A DNA stretch of 64,000 bases from CAHJXF01 sp038225855 (lineage in GTDB: Bacteria; Pseudomonadota; Gammaproteobacteria; Burkholderiales; Burkholderiaceae_D). A model generated the notes under the pieces. It did not search any database. It was not told the origin of the DNA and worked only from the letters and a program-made list of their open reading frames with translations. The position numbers were made by a program, and so were the translations under genes. The DNA lies in assembly GCA_038225855.1 (NCBI GenBank), contig JBBRQU010000009.1:1-64000 (forward strand), read 5' to 3'. Positions 15,524 through 24,104 of the stretch are shown here, piece by piece; position 1 is the stretch's first letter; each line of letters begins with the position of its first letter.

Positions 15524-17386
15524 TTAGAAGGTGCGCTTCTTCGGCTGGAAGGTTTCGACCGTCAGCGGCTTCAACTGCACTGGCTTGTATGACAGCTTCG
15601 CGCCCTCGGAATGAAACAGCGTGTGCTTCATCCATTCCCTGTCGTTGCGCTCGGGGAAGTCCTCGCGCGCATGCGCGCCGCGCGACTCTTGGCGCGCTTC
15701 GGCCGAGACGATGGTCGCACGCGCGACCTCGACGAGGTTGTCGAGTTCGAGCGCTTCGATGCGCGCCGTGTTGAAGACCTTGGACTTGTCGCCGATCGCG
15801 ACATGCTTTGCGCGCTCGGCGAGCGCCATGATCCGGGTCACACCTTCGGCAAGCAGCGACTCGGTACGGAACACGCCGCAATGCGCCTGCATTTCGTTGC
15901 GAATGTCGTTGGCCACGTCCTGCGTGCGCTCGCCGCTGGTCCGCGCGTCGAGCGCGGCCAGGCGCGCGTTGGTGGCTTCGCCGGCGTTGGCGGGCAACGA
16001 CTTCCATTGGCGCCCCTTCAAGTTCGACGCGACGATGTGATTGCCCGCCGAGCGACCGAACACCAGCAGGTCGAGCAACGAGTTGGTGCCCAGGCGATTC
16101 GCGCCGTGCACGGATACGCAAGCGCATTCGCCGATCGCGTAGAGCCCGTTCACGATCGAATTGGGATCGTCGCCCCTGGGCGCCACGACCTGACCATGAA
16201 TGTTGGTCGGCACGCCTCCCATCTGATAGTGAATCGTCGGCACGACCGGGATCGGTTCCCTGATCGGATCGACGTTGGCGAACTTGATCGCGATCTCGCG
16301 GATCGACGGCAGGCGCTTCATGATGGTCTCGGCGCCGAGGTGGTCGAGCTTCAACAGCACGTAGTCCTTCTTCGGACCGCAGCCGCGACCTTCCTTGATC
16401 TCCTGGTCCATCGAGCGCGACACGAAATCGCGCGGCGCGAGGTCTTTCAGCGTCGGTGCATAGCGCTCCATGAAACGCTCGCCGTTGGAGTTCAGCAGGA
16501 TGCCACCCTCGCCGCGCACGCCTTCGGTGATCAGCACCCCCGCGCCCGCAACGCCGGTCGGATGGAACTGCCAGAACTCCATGTCTTCGAGCGGAATGCC
16601 GGCACGCGCCGCCATGCCGAGACCATCGCCGGTGTTGATGAAGGCGTTGGTCGATGCGGCCCAGATGCGACCCGCGCCGCCGGTGGCGAGCATGGTGGTC
16701 TTGGCCTCGAGGATCATCGTCTCGCCGGTTTCCATTTCGAGCGCGACCACGCCGACCACATCGCCATCGGCGTCGCGAATCAGGTCGAGCGCCATCCACT
16801 CGACGAAGAACTGCGTCTTCGCGCGCACGTTGCGCTGATACAGCGTGTGCAGCATCGCGTGGCCGGTGCGGTCGGCCGCCGCGCACGAGCGCGCCACCGA
16901 CTTCTCGCCGAAGTTGGCCGAGTGTCCGCCGAAGGGACGCTGATAGATGGTGCCGTCGGGATTGCGATCGAACGGCATGCCGAAATGCTCGAGCTCGTAG
17001 ACCACGTTGGCCGCTTCGCGACACATGAACTCGATCGCGTCCTGGTCGCCCAGGTAGTCCGAACCCTTGACGGTATCGAACATGTGCCAGTACCAGTTGT
17101 CTTCGCCCATGTTGGACAGCGCGGCGCCGATGCCGCCTTGCGCGGCGACGGTATGCGAGCGCGTCGGGAATACCTTCGACAACACCGCGACCGACAATCC
17201 TGCTTCGGCCAATTGCAGCGACGCGCGCATGCCCGAGCCGCCTGCGCCCACGATCACGGCGTCGAAGCGACGGCGCGGCAAGCCGCTCTTGTTGGCGAAG
17301 ATGGGCTGGACCACGTGTCGGCCTTTGAGCTGCGACGCGGCATCGTCGGAATTCTGGTCCATGGGGGGAGCGGCAGCGTCGGCCAT
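15524..17386 (-). CDS. sdhA: succinate dehydrogenase flavoprotein subunit
   Basis: This 620-residue flavoprotein oxidises succinate to fumarate. It has the dinucleotide fold FDAVIVGAGGSGMRASLQLA, the flavin-linking His segment RSHTVAAQGGIGAALSN, and the active-site region FHPTGVAGAGVLITEGVRGE. The first ~35 residues (MADAAAPPMDQNSDDAASQL onwards) are a non-family extension, so a start further in is possible, though the ATG at 17386 is only about one base from the sdhD stop. The antisense strand is open over the whole gene, a codon-bias shadow. Confidence 0.97.
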   Translation of the reverse strand: MADAAAPPMDQNSDDAASQLKGRHVVQPIFANKSGLPRRRFDAVIVGAGGSGMRASLQLAEAGLSVAVLSKVFPTRSHTVAAQGGIGAALSNMGEDNWYWHMFDTVKGSDYLGDQDAIEFMCREAANVVYELEHFGMPFDRNPDGTIYQRPFGGHSANFGEKSVARSCAAADRTGHAMLHTLYQRNVRAKTQFFVEWMALDLIRDADGDVVGVVALEMETGETMILEAKTTMLATGGAGRIWAASTNAFINTGDGLGMAARAGIPLEDMEFWQFHPTGVAGAGVLITEGVRGEGGILLNSNGERFMERYAPTLKDLAPRDFVSRSMDQEIKEGRGCGPKKDYVLLKLDHLGAETIMKRLPSIREIAIKFANVDPIREPIPVVPTIHYQMGGVPTNIHGQVVAPRGDDPNSIVNGLYAIGECACVSVHGANRLGTNSLLDLLVFGRSAGNHIVASNLKGRQWKSLPANAGEATNARLAALDARTSGERTQDVANDIRNEMQAHCGVFRTESLLAEGVTRIMALAERAKHVAIGDKSKVFNTARIEALELDNLVEVARATIVSAEARQESRGAHAREDFPERNDREWMKHTLFHSEGAKLSYKPVQLKPLTVETFQPKKRTF

Positions 17387-17794
17387 TCAGACTCTCCAGA
17401 GAATCATCACCGCATAGGCCGCGCACGCCGCAAGCCAGACAATCGTGCCGACCTGAAGCGCGAGGCGCAGCGCGGTGGGCTTCACGTAGTCCATCCAGTT
17501 GTCGCGCATGCCGATCCACGCGTGATAGGCGAGCGCAGCCAGCATCAGCAGCGTGGCGATCTTCATCCACGGGCGCGCGAACAGGCCGGCCCACCCGTCA
17601 TAAGAAAAATTGCGCGCCGAAAAAAACGCGACCAGCACGATCACCGTATAGACCGCCATCACGATCGCGGTGATGCGCTGGGCGAGCCAGTCGCCCAACC
17701 CGTAGTGCGCGCCGACGACGAGGCGCTTGGCGCCGATGCCGTCCTTGGCTGGAGGCGTGGGGTGAGACCCGAGAGAAGGCGAGCCACTGTCCAT
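17387..17794 (-). CDS. sdhD: succinate dehydrogenase membrane anchor SdhD
   Basis: This 135-residue membrane anchor has three helices (about residues 43-62, 79-97 and 112-133). The helix-two segment LAYHAWIGMRDNWMDYVKPT carries the His that ligates heme b. With SdhC it forms the quinone site. The ATG at 17794 overlaps the sdhC stop by one base. The N-terminal ~25 residues are soluble and Pro-rich. Confidence 0.93.
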   Translation of the reverse strand: MDSGSPSLGSHPTPPAKDGIGAKRLVVGAHYGLGDWLAQRITAIVMAVYTVIVLVAFFSARNFSYDGWAGLFARPWMKIATLLMLAALAYHAWIGMRDNWMDYVKPTALRLALQVGTIVWLAACAAYAVMILWRV

Positions 17795-18204
17795 CAGAAT
17801 GCTCCGAAGAGTTTGAGCGCGATCGCCACCCAAAAGATCACGCTCACCACGATCGCCGCGGCAGCGGTCTGCTTGCCGCTCTCCTTCTCGAGACCGATGT
17901 GGAGATCCATGAACAGATGGCGGATGCCCGCGCAGAAGTGCTGCAGATAGGCCCACGCCAAGGCGAGGATGACGAGCTTGGCAAACCAGCCCGACGCGAC
18001 CGACTTGAAGACGCCGAAGCTCAATTCGGAAGTCAGGCTCTTTTCGAACAAATAGAGCACGTAGGGCAGCAACAGGAACAGCAGCGCGCCGCTGATGCGA
18101 TGAAGAATCGAGATGATGCCGGCGAGGGGAAGGCGGTAGCCGACGATCTGCGTGATATTGAGGTTTCGATAAATCGGCCTTCTTGGCCGCGTCAGATCGG
18201 ACAT
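17794..18204 (-). CDS. sdhC: succinate dehydrogenase cytochrome b556 subunit SdhC
   Basis: This 136-residue three-helix subunit begins with the family N-terminus RPIYRNLNITQIVGYRLPLA and continues with GIISILHRISGALLFLLLPY (quinone-site Ser/Arg) and the heme-ligand helix FCAGIRHLFMDLHIGLEKES. It is the first gene of the minus-strand sdh operon and faces the crp-type gene across a 223-base spacer. Confidence 0.94.
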   Translation of the reverse strand: MSDLTRPRRPIYRNLNITQIVGYRLPLAGIISILHRISGALLFLLLPYVLYLFEKSLTSELSFGVFKSVASGWFAKLVILALAWAYLQHFCAGIRHLFMDLHIGLEKESGKQTAAAAIVVSVIFWVAIALKLFGAF

Positions 18205-18271
18205 GCTTCGCCTCGAGGATGTGTCGGCCGATTCAGCCGAGTTGCATGAAACGCATCGAGTTGCGACAACC

Positions 18272-18303
18272 GCAACGCACTATTTTGCGCAACGCGCTAT
18301 TTT
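18272..18303. repeat. 17-bp-period direct repeat between sdhC and the Crp-type gene
   Basis: The segment GCAACGCACTATTTT (18272-18286) is followed at a 17-base period by GCAACGCGCTATTTT (18289-18303), and a partial third copy, ACGATTTTGCGCA, comes after. The position in a divergent promoter spacer suggests tandem regulator sites or spaced promoter elements. The rest of the 18205-18427 spacer shows nothing I can name. Confidence 0.5.
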
Positions 18304-18427
18304 CTACGATTTTGCGCAGGGCACCAAACGCTCGGTGGTATGGCGACACGTGCGTACGCGGAATGTCGCCATCGGCGTTGCGCCCCACCCTATGCACAAG
18401 GGAGAGCGTTTGCCCTTCTAGCACATC

Positions 18428-19027
18428 ATGAATTCGTCTAGCTCGCAAACGTTTCCTGCAGCTCTACGTTCAAGTGTCGTTCGCGTCACCTATCAAGCCG
18501 GCGCCACGGTTTTCAGGTTGGGCAGTTCGGCCCACTCGATCTTCTTCATCCAAGCGGGAGCTGTCCGCCTGATGCGGCACGGCAGCTCTGGTGAGGAGGT
18601 CGTGCTTCACGATGCACGTACCGGCGAATTCTTCGCCGAAGCATCGATAGACAGTGCTCGATACCGCTGTGACGCGATCGCTAGCGAGCAAAGTGAACTG
18701 CTGCAGGTGCCAACTGCGGCTCTACGGCAGTTGCTCGATGCCGACCGTGAATTCGCCAGGGAATGGGTTGCCTTGCTCGCTCGCCAACTGCGCGCCGCCA
18801 GGACTCGGGTGGAACGCCTTTCCCTGAAAAGCGCAGCGGATCGAGTTCGACACCTGCTTGTCTCCGAGGGGCGCGGCGCCCGCTGTGAATTGGTCATTCC
18901 CGGAACTCTCAAGGACCTCGCTCGCTATCTGGGGATCACGCACGAGGCTCTGTACAGGACGCTCTCGACGATGGAACGCGAGGGGATCATCGAGCGACAG
19001 GGCAAGGCTCTCCGGCTGATGCAATGA
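18428..19027 (+). CDS. Crp/Fnr family transcriptional regulator
   Basis: This 199-residue regulator has a cyclic-nucleotide-binding-like beta-barrel (VRVTYQAGATVFRLGSSAHS, GAVRLMRHGSSGEEVVLHDA, GEFFAEASI), a long dimer helix (WVALLARQLRAARTRVERLS) and a C-terminal winged helix with recognition segment LKDLARYLGITHEALYRTLS. It has no N-terminal cysteine cluster, so it is not an FNR-type iron-sulfur sensor; the ligand is unknown. The gene is divergent from sdhC. The next gene, a periplasmic His-rich protein, is separated by a clean palindrome, suggesting local control. Confidence 0.85.
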   Translation: MNSSSSQTFPAALRSSVVRVTYQAGATVFRLGSSAHSIFFIQAGAVRLMRHGSSGEEVVLHDARTGEFFAEASIDSARYRCDAIASEQSELLQVPTAALRQLLDADREFAREWVALLARQLRAARTRVERLSLKSAADRVRHLLVSEGRGARCELVIPGTLKDLARYLGITHEALYRTLSTMEREGIIERQGKALRLMQ

Positions 19028-19038
19028 TATGCAAATCG

Positions 19039-19054
19039 TATGATTGAAATCATA
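19039..19054. promoter_or_regulatory. palindromic candidate operator for the Crp/Fnr regulator
   Basis: TATGATT-GA-AATCATA is a perfect 16-base inverted repeat with further near-symmetric flanks (ATATGC on both sides). It lies 12 bases after the regulator stop and about 92 bases before the periplasmic protein start. Crp/Fnr sites are short dyads of this size (for FNR, TTGAT-N4-ATCAA), though the arm sequence here differs. Binding is inferred. Confidence 0.5.
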
Positions 19055-19145
19055 TGCGCCAGAGCCGTATCGGATCAACATCCGTCATCGATTCCGGCCG
19101 GGCTATAAAAATGCGGTTCGGCGGCAAAGCCCATGTTGGAGTTCA

Positions 19146-19664
19146 ATGATGAAGAAATTCTTTACTTGTCTCGCGTTCGCAGCGGCGGCATACGTTCCGG
19201 CCGCTGTTCAGGCTGCCGACGCTCAACGCCTTGCCGACATCGCCAAGCGTGGCGCCGACGTGATGCCTTTCGATATCGAGGCGAAGATGCACATCTTCAC
19301 GAAAACGGACACCGGCGGCATGCAAAGCATCGTCACCAAGAACAACAGCGATGCCGAGCAGGTGGAACTGGTTCGCAAGCACCTCAAGGACATTCAGGCT
19401 CAGTTCCTGAAAGGCGACTTCTCCGGCCCGTGGCATATCCACGGCCAAGGCATGCCCGGCTTGGCGCAACTCCAAGCGGCCAAACGCGGCCAAATCAAAA
19501 TGGGCTACAGGAATATTCCGGGTGGCGCGCAAGTGACCTACTCGACGCAGGTTCCGAAACTTGTCGTTGCCCTGCACTCATGGTTCGACGCACAGTTGGC
19601 GGACCATGGGACGGATGCCTTGGCCGGGCACCATCATCATCACAGCGCAGACGTGTCCAACTGA
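19146..19664 (+). CDS. periplasmic protein of unknown function with His-rich C-terminus
   Basis: The protein has about 172 residues and a clear Sec signal peptide (KKFFTCLAFAAAAYVPAAVQ, cleavage near AQAADA). The mature part includes IAKRGADVMPFDIEAKMHIF, LKGDFSGPWHIHGQGMPGL and a C-terminal LAGHHHHHSADVSN. From memory, relatives in Burkholderiales carry an 'aspartate carbamoyltransferase' label, but no ATCase motif or length is present, so I would not transfer it. The repeated His residues (HIFTK, WHIHGQ, HHHHH) suggest metal binding. The start is ATG 19146 or 19149. It follows the Crp-type gene and a palindrome, so it is probably that regulator's target. Confidence 0.75.
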   Translation: MMKKFFTCLAFAAAAYVPAAVQAADAQRLADIAKRGADVMPFDIEAKMHIFTKTDTGGMQSIVTKNNSDAEQVELVRKHLKDIQAQFLKGDFSGPWHIHGQGMPGLAQLQAAKRGQIKMGYRNIPGGAQVTYSTQVPKLVVALHSWFDAQLADHGTDALAGHHHHHSADVSN

Positions 19665-19799
19665 AGTTCAATCAAGCGCTGATTGCTCTTCAAGCAGAAG
19701 GACGCGTCGCCGCAATTTTCTCTTCCGTTCGCTTTCAAAAATTTGATCCTGCCTTCGCCGGGATGGTGAGCACTTGAGTCAGGCGCTCGGCGTCGCTTA

Positions 19800-20540
19800 T
19801 CACCCCAGCGCGTTCCGATAGTGATGATGCGCCGTCACATAAAGCCCCCGTCGCAACTCCACCGGTCGATCCCCATAGGTCATCGAGACCCGCTCAACCG
19901 ACAACAGCGGCGTGCCGATCGCGACCTTGAGCGTGCGTGCCGCCGCGCCGTCGGCAGCGACCGCGCGTATCTTTTCGTCGGCGCGCGTCATCGGCGTGGC
20001 GAACTCCGATTCGAACAACCCGTAGAGCGGCCCGCGATAGGCGGCCAGCCGCTCGGCCGTGAGGCCGCGAAACACCGCGCCGTTCAGCCAGATGTCGTCG
20101 AGCACCGATGGCACGCGGTCGAACGACAGGACGCGGCGGATCGACACGACGCTGTCGCCGGCTCTCAACTGCAGCTTGCGTGCGATGTCGGCGGGCGCGC
20201 GCATGCGCTTGCATTCGAGAATGCGGCTCTCGGACACTTCGTCGCGCTGATCGTCAGGCGCGAGCCGCAGAAAGCGGAACTGCGCGCGCGGCTCGTGGTG
20301 AGTTGCGACGAATGTCCCTTTGCCCTGGCGACGGATCAGCAAATGTTCGCCCGCCATCTCGTCGATCGCCTTCCTCACCGTGCCCTGACTGACGGCGAAA
20401 CGGCGTGCGAGATCGCCTTCGCTGGGAATCGCGTCGCCCGGTTTCCATTCGCCGGCCTGCAGTCCCTCGATGACGAGCGCCTTGATCTGCAGATAAAGCG
20501 GGCTGAAGGTCGGAGGGCGCATTGCGCGCGTGTGGTCCAT
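19800..20540 (-). CDS. GntR-family regulator (HutC/UTRA type)
   Basis: This 246-residue regulator has an N-terminal GntR winged helix (LYLQIKALVIEGLQAGEWKP, PSEGDLARRFAVSQGTVRKA, RRQGKGTFVATHH) and a C-terminal UTRA effector domain (ESRILECKRMRAPADIARKL, RRVLSFDRVPSVLDDIWLNG, PVELRRGLYVTAHHHYRNAL). It diverges from mdh, and in Burkholderiales such a gene regularly sits between sdh-gltA and mdh. Control of TCA genes is therefore the likely role. A perfect palindrome lies between it and mdh. Confidence 0.88.
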   Translation of the reverse strand: MDHTRAMRPPTFSPLYLQIKALVIEGLQAGEWKPGDAIPSEGDLARRFAVSQGTVRKAIDEMAGEHLLIRRQGKGTFVATHHEPRAQFRFLRLAPDDQRDEVSESRILECKRMRAPADIARKLQLRAGDSVVSIRRVLSFDRVPSVLDDIWLNGAVFRGLTAERLAAYRGPLYGLFESEFATPMTRADEKIRAVAADGAAARTLKVAIGTPLLSVERVSMTYGDRPVELRRGLYVTAHHHYRNALG

Positions 20541-20569
20541 GGGACGATTCCAGAAGGAATGATCTCGTA

Positions 20570-20581
20570 TCTTATATAAGA
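20570..20581. promoter_or_regulatory. palindromic candidate GntR operator
   Basis: TCTTATATAAGA is a perfect 12-base palindrome 30 bases upstream of the GntR start codon and 210 bases upstream of mdh. It also contains a TATA-type -10 for the GntR gene, as expected for autoregulation. The remainder of the 20541-20791 spacer is GC-rich and holds an 11-base tandem duplication (GCCGCCTGTTC twice, 20601-20622). Confidence 0.6.
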
Positions 20582-20791
20582 CAGCCGACTCGCGGTTGGC
20601 GCCGCCTGTTCGCCGCCTGTTCGTTTCGGGAGACCGCCGATTGAGCGTAAACTCGGCGCCCGAATTGGAGCCGCGCGCCGTTCGAATCGCGTTCGCGCCG
20701 CCCGCCGCATTCCCCGACGCGCAAACGAGGCGCGTTGCAAATTCAGCGGCTTTCCTTCCGCCCAGATTTACAGACCTTTCGGAGATCGTTC

Positions 20792-21781
20792 ATGACTCAA
20801 GCTGCCAAGCGCGTTGCCGTTACCGGGGCCGCAGGTCAGATCGGCTACGCGCTGTTGTTCCGCATCGCCAACGGCGACCTCCTCGGCCCCGACCAGTCGG
20901 TGATCCTGCAACTGCTCGAGATCTCCGACGAGAAGGCGCAAAAGGCGCTTGCTGGCGTGATCATGGAACTCGAGGACTGCGCGTTCCCGCTTTTGCAGGG
21001 CATCGTTGCGACCGGCGATCCGATGGTCGCGTTCAAGGATGCGGACGTAGCCTTGCTCGTTGGCGCGCGCCCGCGCGGACCGGGCATGGAACGAAAGGAT
21101 CTGCTGAGCGCCAACGCGCAGATCTTCACCGCCCAAGGCAAGGCATTGAACGAAGTGGCGAGCCGTGACGTGAAGGTGCTGGTGGTGGGCAATCCGGCCA
21201 ACACCAACGCCTACATCGCGATGAAGTCGGCGCCCGATCTGCCGCGCGAAAACTTTACCGCGATGCTGCGTCTGGATCACAACCGCGCGTTGTCCCAACT
21301 CGCCCAGAAGACCGGCTCAGCGGTGGGCGATATCGAGAAGCTGATCGTGTGGGGCAATCACTCGCCCACCATGTATCCCGACTACCGCTTCGCGACCGTT
21401 GCCGGCAAGAACATGAAGGACACGATCGCCGATGACGCATGGAATCGCGACAACTTCATCCCGACGGTGGGCAAGCGCGGCGCGGCGATCATCGAAGCGC
21501 GCGGCCTTTCGTCGGCCGCATCGGCAGCGAACGCCGCAATCGATCACGTGCACGACTGGCTGCTCGGCAGCGACGGCAAGTGGGTGACAATGGGCATCGC
21601 TTCAGACGGCAGCTACGACATCCCGAAAGACATCGTCTACGGCTTTCCAGTCGTGACCAAGGACGGCAAGTACGAAATCGTCAAGGGTCTCGAGATCGAC
21701 GCCTTCAGCCGCGAGAAGATGAATGCGACGCTCAAGGAGTTGACCGAAGAGCAGGACGGCGTGAAGCAGCTGCTCTTGTGA
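20792..21781 (+). CDS. mdh: malate dehydrogenase
   Basis: This 329-residue NAD-dependent malate dehydrogenase is of the cytosolic-like proteobacterial type. The NAD fold is RVAVTGAAGQIGYALLFRIA, substrate arginines are in GARPRGPGMERKDLLSANAQ and LRLDHNRALSQLA, and the catalytic His is in WGNHSPTMYPDY. The ATG at 20792 follows GGAG; an upstream in-frame ATG at 20735 would add 19 unconserved residues. It is eight bases upstream of prpB, so mdh, prpB and prpC may be cotranscribed under the GntR regulator. Confidence 0.96.
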   Translation: MTQAAKRVAVTGAAGQIGYALLFRIANGDLLGPDQSVILQLLEISDEKAQKALAGVIMELEDCAFPLLQGIVATGDPMVAFKDADVALLVGARPRGPGMERKDLLSANAQIFTAQGKALNEVASRDVKVLVVGNPANTNAYIAMKSAPDLPRENFTAMLRLDHNRALSQLAQKTGSAVGDIEKLIVWGNHSPTMYPDYRFATVAGKNMKDTIADDAWNRDNFIPTVGKRGAAIIEARGLSSAASAANAAIDHVHDWLLGSDGKWVTMGIASDGSYDIPKDIVYGFPVVTKDGKYEIVKGLEIDAFSREKMNATLKELTEEQDGVKQLLL

Positions 21782-21788
21782 GGCCGTG

Positions 21789-22670
21789 ATGCTCACTTGG
21801 GCCGGTTCGAACTTCCGTCGGGCGGTCGCCGACGAGAAACCCTTGCAGGTGATCGGCGCGATCAACGCCTACACCGCGCGCATGGCCGAAGCCAGCGGCT
21901 TCAAGGCGCTGTATCTCTCGGGCGGCGGCCTTGCAGCCAACTCGCTCGGCATGCCCGATCTGGGCATCAGCACGATGGAAGACGTGCTGACCGACGTGCG
22001 ACGAATCACCGACGTCACGGCGCTGCCGCTGCTGGTCGACATCGACACCGGATGGGGCGGCGCCTTCAACATCGCGCGCACGATACGCTCGATGGAGAAG
22101 GCCGGCGCCGCCGCCGTTCACATGGAAGACCAGGTCGGCACCAAGCGCTGCGGCCATCGTCCCGGCAAGGAAGTCGTCGCGAAACAAGAGATGGTCGATC
22201 GCGTCAAGGCTGCGGTCGATGCGCGCCGCGACGACAGCTTCGTGATCATGGCGCGCACCGACGCGCTCGCGATCGAAGGCATCGATGCGGCGATCGAGCG
22301 CGCGGTCGCTTATGTGGAAGCGGGCGCCGACATGATCTTTCCCGAAGCGATGACCGAGCTTTCGATGTATCGCAAGTTCAAGGACGCGGTGAAGGTCCCG
22401 ATCCTCGCAAACATTACCGAGTTCGGCTTCACACCACTCTTCACCGCCGACGAGTTGCGCACGGTCGATGTGGACATCGTGCTCTATTGCTGCTCGGCGT
22501 ATCGCGCGATGAACGCCGCGGCGCTCGCGGTCTATCAGGCGATCCGCGCCGAAGGCACGCAAAAAAACGTCGTCGACACGATGCAGACGCGTGCAGACCT
22601 TTACCGGTTCCTGGGCTATCAAGAATACGAAGAGAAGCTCGACGCATTGTTCGCGAAACGCAAAGACTGA
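21789..22670 (+). CDS. prpB: 2-methylisocitrate lyase
   Basis: This 293-residue member of the isocitrate-lyase/PEP-mutase family splits 2-methylisocitrate to pyruvate and succinate in propionate oxidation. It shows the catalytic cysteine segment MEDQVGTKRCGHRPGKEVV, the metal site LVDIDTGWGGAFNIARTI and IMARTDALAIEGID. The start is ATG 21789 (GTG 21786 also possible), eight bases after the mdh stop. It is followed 17 bases later by prpC. Confidence 0.95.
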   Translation: MLTWAGSNFRRAVADEKPLQVIGAINAYTARMAEASGFKALYLSGGGLAANSLGMPDLGISTMEDVLTDVRRITDVTALPLLVDIDTGWGGAFNIARTIRSMEKAGAAAVHMEDQVGTKRCGHRPGKEVVAKQEMVDRVKAAVDARRDDSFVIMARTDALAIEGIDAAIERAVAYVEAGADMIFPEAMTELSMYRKFKDAVKVPILANITEFGFTPLFTADELRTVDVDIVLYCCSAYRAMNAAALAVYQAIRAEGTQKNVVDTMQTRADLYRFLGYQEYEEKLDALFAKRKD

Positions 22671-22687
22671 AATCCGGGAGATGATCG

Positions 22688-23872
22688 ATGGCTGATGCAA
22701 GCGCGGACCAGACAACCAACGCAGATTCGAGCAAGCCCGGATTCAAACCCAAGAAGTCCGTCGCCCTCTCGGGCGTCACCGCCGGCAACACCGCGCTCTG
22801 CACGGTCGGGCGCACGGGCAACGACCTGCACTACCGTGGCTATGACATCCTCGATATCGCCGACACCAGCGAGTTCGAGGAGATCGCGTATCTGCTGGTT
22901 CACGGCAAGCTGCCCAACAAGAGCGAACTCGTCGCGTACAAGAAGAAGCTGCAGGCGCTGCGCGGCATTCCCGCCAACGTCAAGGCCGCGCTCGAATGGC
23001 TGCCGGCGTCCTCGCATCCGATGGACGTGATGCGCACTGCCGCGTCTGTGCTCGGTTGCGTGTTGCCCGAGAAGGACGACCACAATCATGCGGGTGCGCG
23101 CGATATCGCCGACCGCCTGATGGCCTCGTTCGGCTCGATGCTGCTCTACTGGTATCACTACGCTTTCAACGGCAAGCGCATCGACGTCGAGACCGACGAC
23201 GATTCGATCGGCGGACACTTCCTCCATCTGTTGCACGGCAAGCCGCCGCCCGAAGAATGGGTCAAGGCGATGCACGTTTCGCTGGTGCTCTACGCCGAAC
23301 ACGAGTTCAACGCATCGACCTTCACCGCGCGCGTGATTGCGGGCACGGGGTCGGACATCTATTCGGCGATCACCGGCGCAATCGGCGCGCTGCGCGGACC
23401 CAAGCACGGCGGCGCGAACGAGGCCGCGTTCGAAACGCAGAAACGCTACGACACGCCCGACGAAGCCGAAGCCGATATCCGCCAGCGGGTCGCGAACAAG
23501 GAAGTCATCATCGGCTTCGGACATCCGGTCTACACAATCTCGGATCCGCGCAACAAGGTCATCAAGGAAGTCGCGAAGAAGCTGTCGAAGGAAGCCGGCG
23601 ACACACGCATGTTCGACATCGCCGAGCGTCTCGAGGCGGTGATGTGGGACGTGAAGAAGATGTTCCCCAACCTCGACTGGTTCTCGGCGGTCAGCTATCA
23701 CATGATGGGCGTGCCCACGGCGATGTTCACGCCCCTGTTCGTGATCGCGCGGACCTCGGGCTGGTCCGCGCACGTGATCGAGCAGCGCATCGACGGCAAG
23801 ATCATTCGTCCGACGGCCAACTATGTCGGGCCTGAAGATCTGAAGTTCGTTCCGCTCGCGAAGCGGCGCTGA
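22688..23872 (+). CDS. prpC: 2-methylcitrate synthase
   Basis: This 394-residue citrate-synthase fold enzyme condenses propionyl-CoA with oxaloacetate. It has the short PrpC N-terminus (KKSVALSGVTAGNTALCTVG), HEFNASTFTARVIAGTGSD, LRGPKHGGANEAAFETQKRY and VIIGFGHPVYTISDPRNKVI. It lacks the N-terminal domain of GltA at 13043. The CCGGGAGATGATCG region supplies the ribosome site. It is the last gene of a tight mdh-prpB-prpC run; a 232-base gap follows that holds a small hairpin (CGGGCC/GGCCCG near 24052-24067) and nothing else I can name. Confidence 0.95.
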   Translation: MADASADQTTNADSSKPGFKPKKSVALSGVTAGNTALCTVGRTGNDLHYRGYDILDIADTSEFEEIAYLLVHGKLPNKSELVAYKKKLQALRGIPANVKAALEWLPASSHPMDVMRTAASVLGCVLPEKDDHNHAGARDIADRLMASFGSMLLYWYHYAFNGKRIDVETDDDSIGGHFLHLLHGKPPPEEWVKAMHVSLVLYAEHEFNASTFTARVIAGTGSDIYSAITGAIGALRGPKHGGANEAAFETQKRYDTPDEAEADIRQRVANKEVIIGFGHPVYTISDPRNKVIKEVAKKLSKEAGDTRMFDIAERLEAVMWDVKKMFPNLDWFSAVSYHMMGVPTAMFTPLFVIARTSGWSAHVIEQRIDGKIIRPTANYVGPEDLKFVPLAKRR

Positions 23873-24104
23873 GAGTCTGTGAACAGGCCCTGGAGCAAAG
23901 CGCTCAGCTTTTCAATGGGGAGGTCGATATCATGACGAGGGGGTCGATAGTGCGGTTTTGCGAATGCGGCCAGCCCTGTTGCGCGACCGCCTCGAGGTCA
24001 GGCTTGAAGCATGGCGTTGAGGTCGCGTTTCCCACAATAATCGACCGCGGGCCGATCCCGGCCCGTGCAAGGTAGCGGCCACAAGCCGGTTCGAGACACC
24101 ATCG

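Noticed and set aside
15611..17950. Very long open frame antisense to sdhA and sdhD (779 codons)
   Set aside because: It mirrors the codon bias of sdhA; the translation is Arg/His-rich without family motifs.
19146..19664. Aspartate carbamoyltransferase label for the periplasmic protein
   Set aside because: The protein is half the expected length, has a signal peptide and shows no carbamoyl-phosphate motif.
19669..19685. CAATCA-AGCGC-TGATTG hairpin after the periplasmic His-rich gene as a terminator
   Set aside because: The stem is only six base pairs and no T tract follows.
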